Notes: generated by a model from the letters alone, not told the origin. DNA of 64,000 nucleotides from an uncultured Alteromonadaceae bacterium (GCA_947501935.1 CANMXU010000002.1:186001-250000), one strand, 5' to 3'. Positions 45,957 to 56,194 are shown, numbered from the stretch's first letter. Program-made: numbers and translations.

Positions 45957-47228
45957 TTAGTCACGTACTTGACCGTCACCTAAAACCACAAATTTCTCAG
46001 TAGTCAGTGACGATAAGCCCATTGGGCCATATGCATGTAGCTTGCTGGTTGAAATGCCGATTTCAGAGCCTAAACCTAATTGGCCACCATCAGAGAAACG
46101 TGATGAAGCGTTGACCATAACCACAGATGAATTTATCGCGCGGATAAATTTTTGGCTGCGGCTGGTATCTTGCGTCACAATCACTTCGGTGTGATCTGAG
46201 GTAAATTCATTAATATGGGCAATCGCCGTATCAAAACCACCCACCACTTTTATGGCAATTTCTTGGGCAAGGTACTCAGCATGGTAATCATCATTACTTG
46301 CCGGCTCTGCTACTAATTCTGCACCATCAAAATAGCCTAAGCTGTTTTCACAAGCATGTACTTTTACTTTCGCCGGAACTAAGGCTTTAGCAACTAGCGG
46401 TAAAAACTGCTCAGCAATGCTTTGGTGAACTAATAAGGTTTCTAAAGCGTTACAAGCACTTGGGCGCTGAGTTTTGCCGTTCACTAAAATATTAACTGCT
46501 TTAGTTAGGTCGGCATATTTATCAACATATAAATGACAAACGCCTTTAAAATGTTGAATTACAGGAATGCGGCTGTTTTCAGTAACATAACGAATTAAGC
46601 CTTCACCACCACGTGGGATCACTAAATCAATGCTGTCACTTTGAGTTAATAACTGTTCAATGACATCACGACTAGTATCAGGAATAACCGTGACTATATT
46701 TTTATCAATACCGTGCTGCTCAAGCACTGCGTGCAAACAATTGGCGAGCGCTAAGTTACTATAAATAGCTTCAGAACCGCCACGTAAAATAACAGCATTG
46801 CCTGATTTTAAACACAATGCAGCAGCTTCTGCAGTAACATTTGGGCGCGCTTCGTAAATCATTGCGATTACACCTAGCGGAATACGCATTTTACCTACTT
46901 GCATGCCATTAGGACGAAGTGCCAAATTGGCAATATCACCAACGGGATCGGTTAAAGTAACAATTTCACGAATAGCATCAGCAATATCAGACACGCGCTG
47001 TTCAGTAAGTAACAAACGGTCAAGCATAGCATCAGACAAACCTTTACTTCGTCCGGCATCAATGTCTTTGCTATTTTCGCTAATAATGTTGCTGGCATTA
47101 GTTTCAATAGCCGTAGCCATTTGTGTTAATAGCACATTTTTTTCGGTCGTAGTTAGCTGGGCAATAACTCGTGAAGCTTGCTTAGCTTGTTTGGCACTGG
47201 CCGACATATTAAATGTTGTTTGCGTCAT
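45957..47228 (-). CDS. proA: Glutamate-5-semialdehyde dehydrogenase (gamma-glutamyl phosphate reductase)
   Basis: 423-aa NADPH-dependent reductase for step two of proline synthesis. Conserved PLGVIAMIYEARPNVTAEA (about 108-126), the catalytic cysteine in RPSACNALETLLVH (about 256) and the C-terminal GPMGLSSLTTEKFVVLGDGQ. Five nt after proB, so cotranscribed. Confidence 0.97.
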   Translation of the reverse strand: MTQTTFNMSASAKQAKQASRVIAQLTTTEKNVLLTQMATAIETNASNIISENSKDIDAGRSKGLSDAMLDRLLLTEQRVSDIADAIREIVTLTDPVGDIANLALRPNGMQVGKMRIPLGVIAMIYEARPNVTAEAAALCLKSGNAVILRGGSEAIYSNLALANCLHAVLEQHGIDKNIVTVIPDTSRDVIEQLLTQSDSIDLVIPRGGEGLIRYVTENSRIPVIQHFKGVCHLYVDKYADLTKAVNILVNGKTQRPSACNALETLLVHQSIAEQFLPLVAKALVPAKVKVHACENSLGYFDGAELVAEPASNDDYHAEYLAQEIAIKVVGGFDTAIAHINEFTSDHTEVIVTQDTSRSQKFIRAINSSVVMVNASSRFSDGGQLGLGSEIGISTSKLHAYGPMGLSSLTTEKFVVLGDGQVRD

Positions 47229-47233
47229 AATTG

Positions 47234-48352
47234 TTACTCTGAATCTTGGTTTGGGATGATAACCATATCATCACGATGAATAATTACTTTACTAGGGCGG
47301 TACCCTAGAATGTCAAAAATTTGGTCGCTGTTATGACCTTTTATTCGCTGTAAATCGCGAGCGCTGTACTGGCAAATACCTTTAGCAATAATGCTATTGT
47401 CTTGGGTATTTATTACATCAACCGAGTCACCTGCTGCAAATTGACCTTTAATCGCGACAATACCTGAAGGTAGTAGCGAAGCGCCTTTATTAACTACGGC
47501 ATTAACTGCGCCGATATCTAATACTAACTGACCACTACTTTTAAGAGTATGTTTAAGCCAATTTTTTCGCGCTTTGGTGGCTTCTAAGCTTGCCTGAAAA
47601 CAAGTGCCGGGGTTTTCCCCTTTAAGCAGCTTTTCAAACACTTCAGGCTTATGGCCATTAACTATGTAGGTAGTGATACCATTTTCAACAGCTTTTTCAG
47701 CAGCTTGAATTTTGGTTTTCATGCCGCCAGTAGCAATAGGGTTACTGGTGGTACCTGCCATGGCATAAATTTTTTCGGTTATTTTCTCAATTTCTGGCAA
47801 CATTTTAGCGTTAGGGTTACCACGCGGGTCTTGATCATAAACACCGTCAATATCGCTCAAAATAAACAAAGCATCGGCCTCACTCACTAAAGCGACCAAA
47901 GCACCTAAATTGTCATTATCGCCGACTTTTAGCTCTTCGGTGGCAACCGTGTCGTTTTCGTTAACAATAGGAATAATACCATTAGCCAATAACACCCTAA
48001 TAGTATTTTTAATATTGATATAACGTTGACGGTTTTTTAGATCGCCATGGGTGATTAACAACTGGCTGCAAGGCACTTCAAAAAAACGTTGCCAGTTCGC
48101 CATCATTTGCATTTGGCCAATAGAGGCCATGGCTTGTTTTGTTTCAATTGAGGGAATAGGGGAGCCGTGCTTAATTAAACTTCGTCCGGCAGCAACACTG
48201 CCAGAAGACACTAAAATAATTTCTTTACCCGCGGCTTGGCACGCACTGACAAAAGCAGCAATAGCTTGAATATATTTTCCGCTGCAGCCGTTAGCGTCTG
48301 GAGCTACCAAAGCACTACCTACTTTAATTACGGCACGATTGAAATTCATCAT
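47234..48352 (-). CDS. proB: Glutamate 5-kinase
   Basis: 372 aa. Amino-acid kinase domain (1-260: VIKVGSALV, LVSSGSVAAGR, NENDTVATEELKVGDND), then a C-terminal PUA domain (about 285-365). Phosphorylates glutamate in the first step of proline synthesis; the family is feedback-inhibited by proline. Two consecutive ATGs; the second has the better spacing from AGGGGA. Confidence 0.97.
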   Translation of the reverse strand: MMNFNRAVIKVGSALVAPDANGCSGKYIQAIAAFVSACQAAGKEIILVSSGSVAAGRSLIKHGSPIPSIETKQAMASIGQMQMMANWQRFFEVPCSQLLITHGDLKNRQRYINIKNTIRVLLANGIIPIVNENDTVATEELKVGDNDNLGALVALVSEADALFILSDIDGVYDQDPRGNPNAKMLPEIEKITEKIYAMAGTTSNPIATGGMKTKIQAAEKAVENGITTYIVNGHKPEVFEKLLKGENPGTCFQASLEATKARKNWLKHTLKSSGQLVLDIGAVNAVVNKGASLLPSGIVAIKGQFAAGDSVDVINTQDNSIIAKGICQYSARDLQRIKGHNSDQIFDILGYRPSKVIIHRDDMVIIPNQDSE

Positions 48353-48677
48353 TTCCCCTATAAATTCTTGAAGGGTAAGGATGACCTAAATTAGTGGCAT
48401 TTGGCAATGAACTTTTCCCATTTAGTTAGATTAATAGTACCCCTTTTATAACCTTTACGACTCAAACTAAGGTAAAAGCTTATTTTCATAGCTTAATATC
48501 AGTAAATTATCGCTTTTTAATGCTCAGTTAAATTAAGTCGTTTATTTTTCATCCTGAATATATCTTGTTCAAAATTGCCGTTGAGATGATGTATTTTTTT
48601 GCGACCTTCCTTTATACTCATGACATTGTTTTTCGAAGTTTTATGATCGCCCTAGCGATAGCCGAAAGAGTATTTAC
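48353..48677. other. Intergenic region proB / acyltransferase
   Basis: About 325 AT-rich bases between divergent genes. Nothing beyond presumed promoters is seen. Confidence 0.5.
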
Positions 48678-49574
48678 ATGTTTAATTTTTTACCCGCCCC
48701 GCTGATCGGATTTTTATCATTCTTTCTTTATACAATTAATACTTTGTTGTGGCTGGTGCCCATCATTATATTTTCGTTACTTAAAGCACTTATCCCAATT
48801 GCCTTCTCACAAAAAATATTCAGCTACTTACTCGATCAAATGGCCAGTAATTGGGTAGCAGTAAATACATTAATTCAAAAATTATTTTGCCGCATTGAAT
48901 TTAACGTTAGCGGATTAGAAAAATTAAGCCTTAACGACTGGTACATAGTAGTAAGTAACCATCAAAGCTGGGTTGATATTCTGGTTTTACAGCGACTATT
49001 GCACGGTAAAATTCCTTTCTTAAAATTCTTCCTTAAAAAAGAGCTTATTTATGTACCACTGTTAGGCATTGCTTGGTGGGCGTTAGACTTTCCTTTTATG
49101 AAACGTTATAGCCAAGCTTTTTTGAAAAAGAACCCGCATTTAATTGGTAAAGATTTAGAAACCACCCGTAAAGCTTGTGCGAAGTTTAAACATAAGCCGG
49201 TGAGTATTATGAACTTTATTGAAGGCACACGCTTCACTAAAGAAAAGCATCAAAAGCAAAAACCTAAATTTGAACATTTACTACGACCAAAAGCCGGCGG
49301 CATTGCTTTTGCCCTTGATGCGATGAGCGAACATGTTTCTACTTTAGTAGATGTAACCATTCATTACCCTGACGGCATTCCTACCTTTATGGATTTTGCC
49401 TGTGGGCAAGTAAAGCGCATTAATGTTGATGTAAATACACTGGTTGTGGCTGACGGCTTTTCGGGTGATTACTTTAAAGACAAAAGCCATAAAGCGGAAT
49501 TTCACCGTTGGCTCAATGAGTTATGGCTTGAAAAAGATAAAAAGCTCAACGACTATCATCAAGCAACTCAATAA
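48678..49574 (+). CDS. yihG: Lysophospholipid acyltransferase, YihG/PlsC type
   Basis: 298 aa. N-terminal helices (about 8-45). The acyltransferase HX4D motif is SNHQSWVDILVLQ (about 92) and block III is NFIEGTRFTKEKH (about 180). PFMKRYSQAFLKKNPHLIGKD is typical of the YihG subgroup, which acylates lysophosphatidic acid to tune membrane lipids. Divergent from proBA. Confidence 0.88.
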   Translation: MFNFLPAPLIGFLSFFLYTINTLLWLVPIIIFSLLKALIPIAFSQKIFSYLLDQMASNWVAVNTLIQKLFCRIEFNVSGLEKLSLNDWYIVVSNHQSWVDILVLQRLLHGKIPFLKFFLKKELIYVPLLGIAWWALDFPFMKRYSQAFLKKNPHLIGKDLETTRKACAKFKHKPVSIMNFIEGTRFTKEKHQKQKPKFEHLLRPKAGGIAFALDAMSEHVSTLVDVTIHYPDGIPTFMDFACGQVKRINVDVNTLVVADGFSGDYFKDKSHKAEFHRWLNELWLEKDKKLNDYHQATQ

Positions 49575-49665
49575 GCTATGTTACTAACACACTAATATAA
49601 CGCTGCCCTGAAGCGATAACATTCAAGTGCTGCGAATAATGCAAATAATAAGTTAGGGAATAATA

Positions 49666-50910
49666 ATGAACAGCAGTTTAGTCGCATGGTTAACCGAACA
49701 GGGCATTCCTACCAGCTATTTAAACTTAAGCAGTCAGTTAATTGGTTTGCTTTTTATTGTTATTATTCTTTTCTTAAGTTACTACTTAGCCAAGCAATTA
49801 TTTTTGGTGTTATTGCATGCCGCAGTGCTTAAATCTAAAAATAAGTGGGACGATTTATTTTTAGAGCATAAAGTATTTGTTCATATTGCCCTGCTAACCC
49901 CGCTCATTCTATTACTGCTACTAACTCCGTTAGTATTAACCCCTGATAAAGTATTAACCACTTTACTGATTGTAACTGCCAAAGTGGCGATTAGTTTTCA
50001 AGTAGCACGGTGCATGAGCGCGTCATTAAACGTAATTAATAGCTTGTATCGCGACAAAGCCCATCAGCGCTATTTGCCACTAAATTCCACTATTCAAGTG
50101 ATTAAATTAGCCATTTATTTAGTCGCCACTATTTTAGCTATTTCTTTTATTCTTGGTCGCTCACCGGTTTATTTACTTAGTGGTTTAGGTGCATTAACCG
50201 CTGTGCTACTGCTCGTTTTTCAAGACACCATTAAAGGTTTAGTTGCCAGCATTCAAATTTCAGCCAATCGCATGGTTGCCCCCGGTGATTGGATAGAATT
50301 ACCCAAATATGGCGCCGATGGTGACGTGCTCGAAATTGGTTTAAATACCGTAAAAGTGCGTAATTTTGACCGCACCATAACCACAGTGCCTACTTATGCC
50401 CTGATCAGTGGTTCATTTAAAAACTGGCGCGATATGTTTAATTCTGGTGGCCGACGCATTAAGCGCAGTATTATTATTGATATTGGTAGTATTGAGTTTT
50501 TAAGCCGAGATAAAATTGCCTCACTACAAGAATTTGCACTGCTAAAAGAATATTTGGCTGAAAAATTAGCTGAAATTAGTGGGAAAGAAAATAATCTAGA
50601 TGTGGTGTTAAATGATCGTAAAAATAATCGTCAATTAACCAATGTCGGTAGTTTTCGCGCTTATATTGAAGCTTATTTAAAGCAGCACGATAAAGTAAAT
50701 AAAGGCATGACCTGTATGGTTAGGCAGTTGCCCGCTACCGAAACTGGCTTACCACTCGAGCTGTACTTTTTTAGTAACGACCAAGATTGGGTGAATTATG
50801 AAGGTATTCAAGCAGATATTTTTGATCACCTATTTGCCATGGCACCATTATTTGATTTACGCATTTTCCAACACCCGTCAGGTTATGATTGGAAAAAAAG
50901 TAACGGATAA
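49666..50910 (+). CDS. ybdG: Mechanosensitive channel, MscS family (YbdG type)
   Basis: 414 aa. Helices at about 22-45, 65-90, 98-118 and 145-165. The pore-lining region is LLSGLGALTAVLLLVFQDTIKGLVASIQISANRMVAPGDWIE-type (about 172-212; key parts GLGALTAVLLLVFQD and VAPGDWIELP). The beta-domain has a YbdG-like insertion at 245-300. Low-conductance osmotic safety valve family. Lies 91 nt after the acyltransferase on the same strand. Confidence 0.9.
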   Translation: MNSSLVAWLTEQGIPTSYLNLSSQLIGLLFIVIILFLSYYLAKQLFLVLLHAAVLKSKNKWDDLFLEHKVFVHIALLTPLILLLLLTPLVLTPDKVLTTLLIVTAKVAISFQVARCMSASLNVINSLYRDKAHQRYLPLNSTIQVIKLAIYLVATILAISFILGRSPVYLLSGLGALTAVLLLVFQDTIKGLVASIQISANRMVAPGDWIELPKYGADGDVLEIGLNTVKVRNFDRTITTVPTYALISGSFKNWRDMFNSGGRRIKRSIIIDIGSIEFLSRDKIASLQEFALLKEYLAEKLAEISGKENNLDVVLNDRKNNRQLTNVGSFRAYIEAYLKQHDKVNKGMTCMVRQLPATETGLPLELYFFSNDQDWVNYEGIQADIFDHLFAMAPLFDLRIFQHPSGYDWKKSNG

Positions 50911-50953
50911 AGCTATACGCCCTAGCCGTTATCATTGCTCCCCTTACTGTTGG

Positions 50954-52540
50954 CTACTTACGTAAGTCTTTACGTAGTACTTTACCAACATTGCTTTTTG
51001 GTAATTCGGCCAAGAAGGTGATTTTTTTCGGTACTTTATAGCCCGTTAGTTGCGTACGACAATAATCAACAATCGCTTGTTCACTAAGCTCTGCTTGCGG
51101 TTTTTTCACGACAAAGGCTGAGACTAATTCACCGCATTTATCACTTACTTCACCAACTACAGCTGATTCTAAAATATCAGGGTGAAGCATTAAAATATTT
51201 TCAACTTCATTCGGGTAAACATTAAAGCCTGAGACAATGATCATATCTTTTTTACGATCAACTATTTTTAAGAAGCCATCAGGCAACGCCACCGCAATAT
51301 CACCTGTTTTAAACCAACCATCAGCAGTTAATACCGCATTAGTTTCAGCCTCTTGCTGCCAGTAGCCTTGCATAACTTGCGGACCACGAACAACTAATTC
51401 GCCAGCCTCACCTTGAGCGACTTCATTGGCTTCATCATCCCAAATTTGCACTTCGGTATCATTCACTGGATAACCAATCGTGCCTATTTGCTCTTGGCCA
51501 GGAGGGTTTAAGCTCACCACTGGTGAGGTTTCTGATAAACCATAACCTTCAGAAATAGTACATCCAGTAATTTTCTGCCAATTGTCAGCCGCTGCAGATG
51601 TTAACGCTGAGCCGCCACTGACGGTAAGTTTTAAGCCTGAGAAGTCAACTTCATTAATTTTAGGGTGATAACACAAACCTAAAAATAAGGTATTTATACC
51701 GCTAAACCCCGTTGGAGGAGTGCTAATTAAAGTATCAACAAAACCATCTAAGTCACGTGGATTAGGGATCAGAACGTTGCGATTACCACTGCTAAATACC
51801 CACAAGTTAAGTAAAAATGCATAAATATGATAAAGCGGTAATGGTGTGATAAATGATTCTTCACCAACAGTGGTTGCTACTTCCAGCCTGCCAGCGGTTT
51901 GATTAATATTACTTAGCAAGTTTTTATGCGTAAGTACTGCACCTTTTGATAAACCAGTAGTTCCGCCGGTATATTGAATGGCGGCAATGTCATCTGGCTT
52001 AATTGCGGCGCGATTAATACACTTAAATTCTGCCGCTTGCGCTAAGGCTTGATGAAAGCTAACTAGGTTATAGCTTTTATCATGTGCGGCTTCATTTGCT
52101 GCAGGCATTAATAAGTCAGTCGCTTGGGTGCTGATCACTAACTCTACATTTGTTTCGCTAATAAAGCCGTCTAGTTTAGGCAGTAATTCAGCTAAAATAA
52201 TCACCGCTTTGGCACCTGAGTCGGTAAATTGGTGCTTCATTTCCCGTTCGGTATACAGTGGATTAGTATTTACTAAGACTAGCCCTGCACGTAACGCCGC
52301 ATAAGCAAAAATAGGATATTGAATTAAATTAGGCAGTTGAATAACAACCCGATCACCAGCTTGCAACTTAGCAACATTTAAAAAATAAGCAGCTAATATT
52401 GCTGATTGGCGATCAACTTCAGCAAATGAATATGACTGACCTAAACATTGATAAGCAATGGTATCTGCATACTGCTGCATCGACGCTTCAATGAGTTCAG
52501 CGAGGTTATTATACTTTAAATTAGTAGTCACTTTATTCAT
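50954..52540 (-). CDS. Long-chain acyl-CoA ligase (FadD-like)
   Basis: 528-aa AMP-forming ligase. P-loop YTGGTTGLSKGAVLTHKN (about 178-195), A5 motif GYGLSETSPVVSLNPPG (about 325) and the FACS signature DGFLKIVDRKKDMIIVSGFN (about 427). The C-terminal LTGYKVPKKITFLAELPKSN closely resembles E. coli FadD. It lacks about 30 N-terminal residues relative to FadD and may be a paralogue. Thirteen nt after the aldehyde dehydrogenase gene: an operon for converting fatty or aromatic aldehydes to acids and then to CoA esters is likely. Confidence 0.92.
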   Translation of the reverse strand: MNKVTTNLKYNNLAELIEASMQQYADTIAYQCLGQSYSFAEVDRQSAILAAYFLNVAKLQAGDRVVIQLPNLIQYPIFAYAALRAGLVLVNTNPLYTEREMKHQFTDSGAKAVIILAELLPKLDGFISETNVELVISTQATDLLMPAANEAAHDKSYNLVSFHQALAQAAEFKCINRAAIKPDDIAAIQYTGGTTGLSKGAVLTHKNLLSNINQTAGRLEVATTVGEESFITPLPLYHIYAFLLNLWVFSSGNRNVLIPNPRDLDGFVDTLISTPPTGFSGINTLFLGLCYHPKINEVDFSGLKLTVSGGSALTSAAADNWQKITGCTISEGYGLSETSPVVSLNPPGQEQIGTIGYPVNDTEVQIWDDEANEVAQGEAGELVVRGPQVMQGYWQQEAETNAVLTADGWFKTGDIAVALPDGFLKIVDRKKDMIIVSGFNVYPNEVENILMLHPDILESAVVGEVSDKCGELVSAFVVKKPQAELSEQAIVDYCRTQLTGYKVPKKITFLAELPKSNVGKVLRKDLRK

Positions 52541-52553
52541 TTACTATCCCTGT

Positions 52554-53993
52554 TTATTTGATAAAAAATTTATAAATTAATTGATGAATATACTTATTAT
52601 AAGGTGGAAAAATTATCGAGCCCAAACTAAAGCGGCCACGAGAGAAAATTGGCTTTGCTTTTGACAATGCCAAAAAGCCTTCTTTACCATGATAATGCCC
52701 CATACCTGATTCACCAACACCACCAAAAGGTAGATCGTCTTGAGCAGCATGAAACGCGGCATCGTTAATGCAAACCCCGCCCGCTTTAGTGTATTTCAAA
52801 ACTTGCTGTTGTCTTTGTAAATCAAAGCTCATTAAATATAAGGCTAACGGTTTTGGACGCATATTAATATAGTTGATTGCGTCATTAAATGTCTTATATG
52901 GCAAAATAGGTAATAACGGACCAAATATTTCCTGCTGCATTATGGTCATGTCATCATTAACATTAGTTAGCAAGGTTAACGGGATTTTTCGCGCTAACTC
53001 ATCTGCAGACTCTTCTAACAATGGCGTTACTTGTGCGCCTTTAGCTTGCGCGTCAGCCATTAAATTTTGTAAACGTGAAAACTGAGCATCGTTAATAATG
53101 CCGCTATAATCCGGATTTGAACCAACGTGGGCATACATTTCGTGAAAACGTGTTTTTAGTACCGCACAAAGTTCAGTAATTTTTTCTTCTGGACACAAAA
53201 TATAATCAGGAGCAACGCAGGTTTGACCAGAATTGATGGTTTTCGCCATAATAAAGCGCTCAACGGCCACGTTAATATCAATATCAGGGTCAATAATAAC
53301 GGGCGATTTTCCGCCAAGCTTTAAGGTAACTGGCGTTAAATTTTGTGCTGCCGCAGTCATAACTTTTCGGCCAACGGCGCTAGAGCCGGTAAAAACAATA
53401 TGGTCGAAAGGTATAGAAGAAAAATGAGCCGCAACTTTTGCCCCGCCATTAACAACCGTCACTTGCTCTGGTGGGAATACTTCGGCAATCAACTTACTCA
53501 TTTGCTCGTTAGTCGCTGGCGTAAATTCAGACATTTTGATAATCGCATGATTACCAGCTGACAATGCGGTTATCAACGGGCCAAGAGCAAGAAATATAGG
53601 ATAATTCCATGGCGTGATAATACCAATAACACCTAAAGGCTGATATTGCACCTGTGCTTTAGCTGGTTGAAATAATACGCTGACATGACGTTTCGATGGT
53701 TTCATCCAACGCTTTAAACGCTTAATAGCATTATTAGCGCTCATCACCGTAGTTAAAATATCCCCGAATTTAGCATCGTCTTCACTGCGATGACCAAAGT
53801 CAATTTTCATTGCTTCTATAAATTTTCTTTCACGAGCAATTAAGGCTTTTTTCAGACGAATAATATCGCTTATGCGTTCGCTAGCACTTGGGTATAGAAT
53901 CTTATTGTGGGCAATTTTTTGCTGTTGAAAAAGTGTATTTATAACCTCAATTTCTTGATTGTCATAACACTCACTGTAGGGATTATCCGCCAT
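52554..53993 (-). CDS. Coniferyl/fatty aldehyde dehydrogenase (class 3 ALDH) with altered general base
   Basis: 479 aa. Class 3-like ALDH without a long N-terminal extension. PWNYPIFLALGPL (about 127) and FTGSSAVGRKV (about 200) bind NAD. The catalytic cysteine is in NSGQTCVAPDY (Cys259). IFGPLLPI and the GGVGESGMGHYHGKEGF tail are intact. The expected Glu of LELGGKSP, 34 residues before Cys259, is Lys225 here (TLKLGGKSP, AAG codon at 53319-53321). The C-terminal hydrophobic end (IIFPPYNKYIHQLIYKFFIK) may attach it to the membrane. Dehydrogenase activity is therefore not certain. Confidence 0.9.
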   Translation of the reverse strand: MADNPYSECYDNQEIEVINTLFQQQKIAHNKILYPSASERISDIIRLKKALIARERKFIEAMKIDFGHRSEDDAKFGDILTTVMSANNAIKRLKRWMKPSKRHVSVLFQPAKAQVQYQPLGVIGIITPWNYPIFLALGPLITALSAGNHAIIKMSEFTPATNEQMSKLIAEVFPPEQVTVVNGGAKVAAHFSSIPFDHIVFTGSSAVGRKVMTAAAQNLTPVTLKLGGKSPVIIDPDIDINVAVERFIMAKTINSGQTCVAPDYILCPEEKITELCAVLKTRFHEMYAHVGSNPDYSGIINDAQFSRLQNLMADAQAKGAQVTPLLEESADELARKIPLTLLTNVNDDMTIMQQEIFGPLLPILPYKTFNDAINYINMRPKPLALYLMSFDLQRQQQVLKYTKAGGVCINDAAFHAAQDDLPFGGVGESGMGHYHGKEGFLALSKAKPIFSRGRFSLGSIIFPPYNKYIHQLIYKFFIK

Positions 53994-54532
53994 AAAATTC
54001 TCGAAATATGTTGTTGTTTACTCGCTTATGTAAAGAAGCGAATTCTTCAATCACTAAACACCCCGAGGGAAGGTTAATAATGTTTTCACTGGGTCAAATG
54101 AATTTTAAACGATAAGTACTAACATGCTATTCATCGATAATGACAAATCGTGTCAATTTTATTGCTACTGTGATTGATGACATTCTCACCTGTTATCAGC
54201 AAAATGTGGGTAACATAATGTTGGTTATTTGTAATCTAACTGTTGCTCGCACACTTAAGGCTAATGCAATGTTTTAATGATAAAAAATGGCTGACAGTCA
54301 CCTTATTAGCCCGATAAGTGAGCGAGGTAAAATAGCCGGTGTAACGATTAAAAACATCACCTAAAGGAACTTATCAAAGCGAGTTATTCTCCAAATCATG
54401 CTAGCTGACATTGAGTCAAGCAGAGCTATTGATTGCAAATAAGCACGCTCGTCAAAAATAGTAACCAATTCAAATAAGGCGATACATCAAGGGAAACTAA
54501 TTTTGTTCTATACTATGACTACGGTATAGGCA
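53994..54532. other. Intergenic region with palindrome TGACA-N5-TGTCA
   Basis: About 540 bp between divergent genes. TGACA-AATCG-TGTCA (54141-54155) overlaps a perfect minus-strand TTGACA -35 candidate and could be an operator for the dehydrogenase/ligase operon; the -10 is unclear. CTATAC/GTATAG (54508-54513 and 54524-54529) lies just before the binding-protein start. No convincing ORF or known RNA in the rest. Confidence 0.4.
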
Positions 54533-55297
54533 ATGAATAATAACTTTATGAACCCTTGGCGACTAAGTCTGTATATCTGCGGATTTTTATTTATGCTTGC
54601 GCCGGCAAAAGCAGTAGAAAAAATGCCGAAAAAAATGATTATTTCGCATGTTTCCCACCCTGCGATTGAACCTTATAATCAACTTATCCTAAGTGCATAT
54701 CAAAGACTTGGCTTTACCGTTGAATTTATACCCGTACCAGCAAAACGCGGTTTAGTTTTACTTAACAAGGGCGTAGTAGATGCTGATACCTTACGCATTG
54801 AAGAAAGCGTTACTGAATATCCCAATATTATTTTAATTCAGCCTGCGGTAAAGCAGTTAAAAATGGTCTTAATATGCAATAGCGGCATTCCATGCTCTAA
54901 TGCGGTTTTTTCTGATGAATTTAGCAGTATTCTGACCACTCGAGGGATATCGTTATCATTACCTAAAACCATACAGGCAGATATTGTTTTTAATGAGAAC
55001 CTTAATACTATTTTAGAGTTATTAAGATCAAAGCGTTATCAGTATGCTATTTATGCGGTTGATGATGAATTATTAACTCAATTAAGCGCCGAATTTCACA
55101 CCTCAAATATGACCACGCCTAAATTTCATCATGTCATCAATAAAAGTCATCAAGCGCTCATTCCAGAAATTAGCGCCAGTTTAAGCCATGTATTAAATAT
55201 TCATTATTTGAAAAAAAAACAGTCTAGCAGCCTGACAAACACTAACATTAACCAGTCTGCTGAAAGTTCATTGCCAGCTTTACCTGAAGAAAAGTAA
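54533..55297 (+). CDS. Orphan periplasmic substrate-binding-like protein
   Basis: 254 aa with an N-terminal signal (LSLYICGFLFMLAPAKA). The mature part starts VISHVSHP-like (MIISHVSHPAIEPYN) and keeps the VPAKRGLVLLNKGVVDADTLR segment, equivalent to the other orphan SBP_bac_3-like proteins in this window. No transporter genes adjoin. The Ser/Asn/Gln-rich C-terminus (about 232-254) is not conserved-looking. Start RBS is weak; an ATG five codons later is possible. Confidence 0.72.
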   Translation: MNNNFMNPWRLSLYICGFLFMLAPAKAVEKMPKKMIISHVSHPAIEPYNQLILSAYQRLGFTVEFIPVPAKRGLVLLNKGVVDADTLRIEESVTEYPNIILIQPAVKQLKMVLICNSGIPCSNAVFSDEFSSILTTRGISLSLPKTIQADIVFNENLNTILELLRSKRYQYAIYAVDDELLTQLSAEFHTSNMTTPKFHHVINKSHQALIPEISASLSHVLNIHYLKKKQSSSLTNTNINQSAESSLPALPEEK

Positions 55298-55336
55298 TCG
55301 CTAATAAGTAAAGTAAACAGCTACAAACTCTAACGA

Positions 55337-56194
55337 TTAGCGCTGTCTGATCACACCTTCTTGTGCCGTAGAGGCAACTAATTCGCCTTGGCGATTATAA
55401 ATTTGCCCTTTAACAAAACCTCTGGCGCCAGTAGCGGTAGGGCTATCAATACAATAAAGTAGCCAGTCATCAAAACGAAAAGGACGATGAAACCACATTG
55501 CATGATCTATGGTAGCTATTTGCAGGTCAGGCTGCCAATGACTAATACCGTGTGGAAATAATGCTGTCGGTAAAAAGTGAAAGTCTGAAGTATAAGCGAG
55601 CATATAGGTATGAATGCGTAAGTCACTTGGTAGTTGACCGTTCGCTTTGATCCAAAACTGACTATTAGGCGCGGCTTTCTCTGGTTTTAACCAGTTATAT
55701 TCTTGTACTGGGCGAATTTCGATAGGCTTTTCTGCTAGGAATTTATCGCGAATATTTAAAGGAATACTTTCTTGATGCTCAATAATAAAGTCGCTAAATG
55801 AGCTTAACTGCTCTGGCGGCGGCACTACTGGCATAGTGTCTTGATGTTCAAAACCTTCCTCTGGCAATTGAAAAGATGCGGTCATATAAAAGATGGCTTT
55901 GCCGTTTTGAATAGCTTTAACCCGGCGCGTACTAAAACTTCGACCGTCTCTAATATTTTCAACTTCATAAACCACTGGCTGAGAAGCATCACCAGGGCGT
56001 AAAAAATAAGAATGTAATGAATGCACGTTTCGAGCTGGCTCAATAGTCTCTTGTGCTGCCGATACCGCCTGCCCCATTACTTGCCCGCCAAACAAAGCCC
56101 TAAAGCCTAGATCTTGGCTTTGACCTCGATAAAGTCCTTGTTCAATAACCTCTAATTTTAACAGGGCTGATAGATCACTTAATACTTGGCTCAT
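55337..56194 (-). CDS. tesB: Acyl-CoA thioesterase II
   Basis: 285 aa with double hotdog fold. GLYRGQSQDLGFRALFGGQV, VHSLHSYFLRPGD, FYMTASFQLPEEGFEHQ and ATIDHAMWFHRPFRFDDWLLY closely follow E. coli TesB. The catalytic Asp/Thr/Gln region in the C-terminal half is preserved (DHAMWFH, TAQEGVIR). Hydrolyses medium/long acyl-CoAs. Start at the ATG giving MSQVL (GAG 9 nt upstream) rather than three codons earlier. Confidence 0.95.
   Translation of the reverse strand: MSQVLSDLSALLKLEVIEQGLYRGQSQDLGFRALFGGQVMGQAVSAAQETIEPARNVHSLHSYFLRPGDASQPVVYEVENIRDGRSFSTRRVKAIQNGKAIFYMTASFQLPEEGFEHQDTMPVVPPPEQLSSFSDFIIEHQESIPLNIRDKFLAEKPIEIRPVQEYNWLKPEKAAPNSQFWIKANGQLPSDLRIHTYMLAYTSDFHFLPTALFPHGISHWQPDLQIATIDHAMWFHRPFRFDDWLLYCIDSPTATGARGFVKGQIYNRQGELVASTAQEGVIRQR

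Noticed and set aside
46903..47259. 118-codon plus-strand ORF opposite proA/proB
   Set aside because: Shadow frame spanning two real genes.
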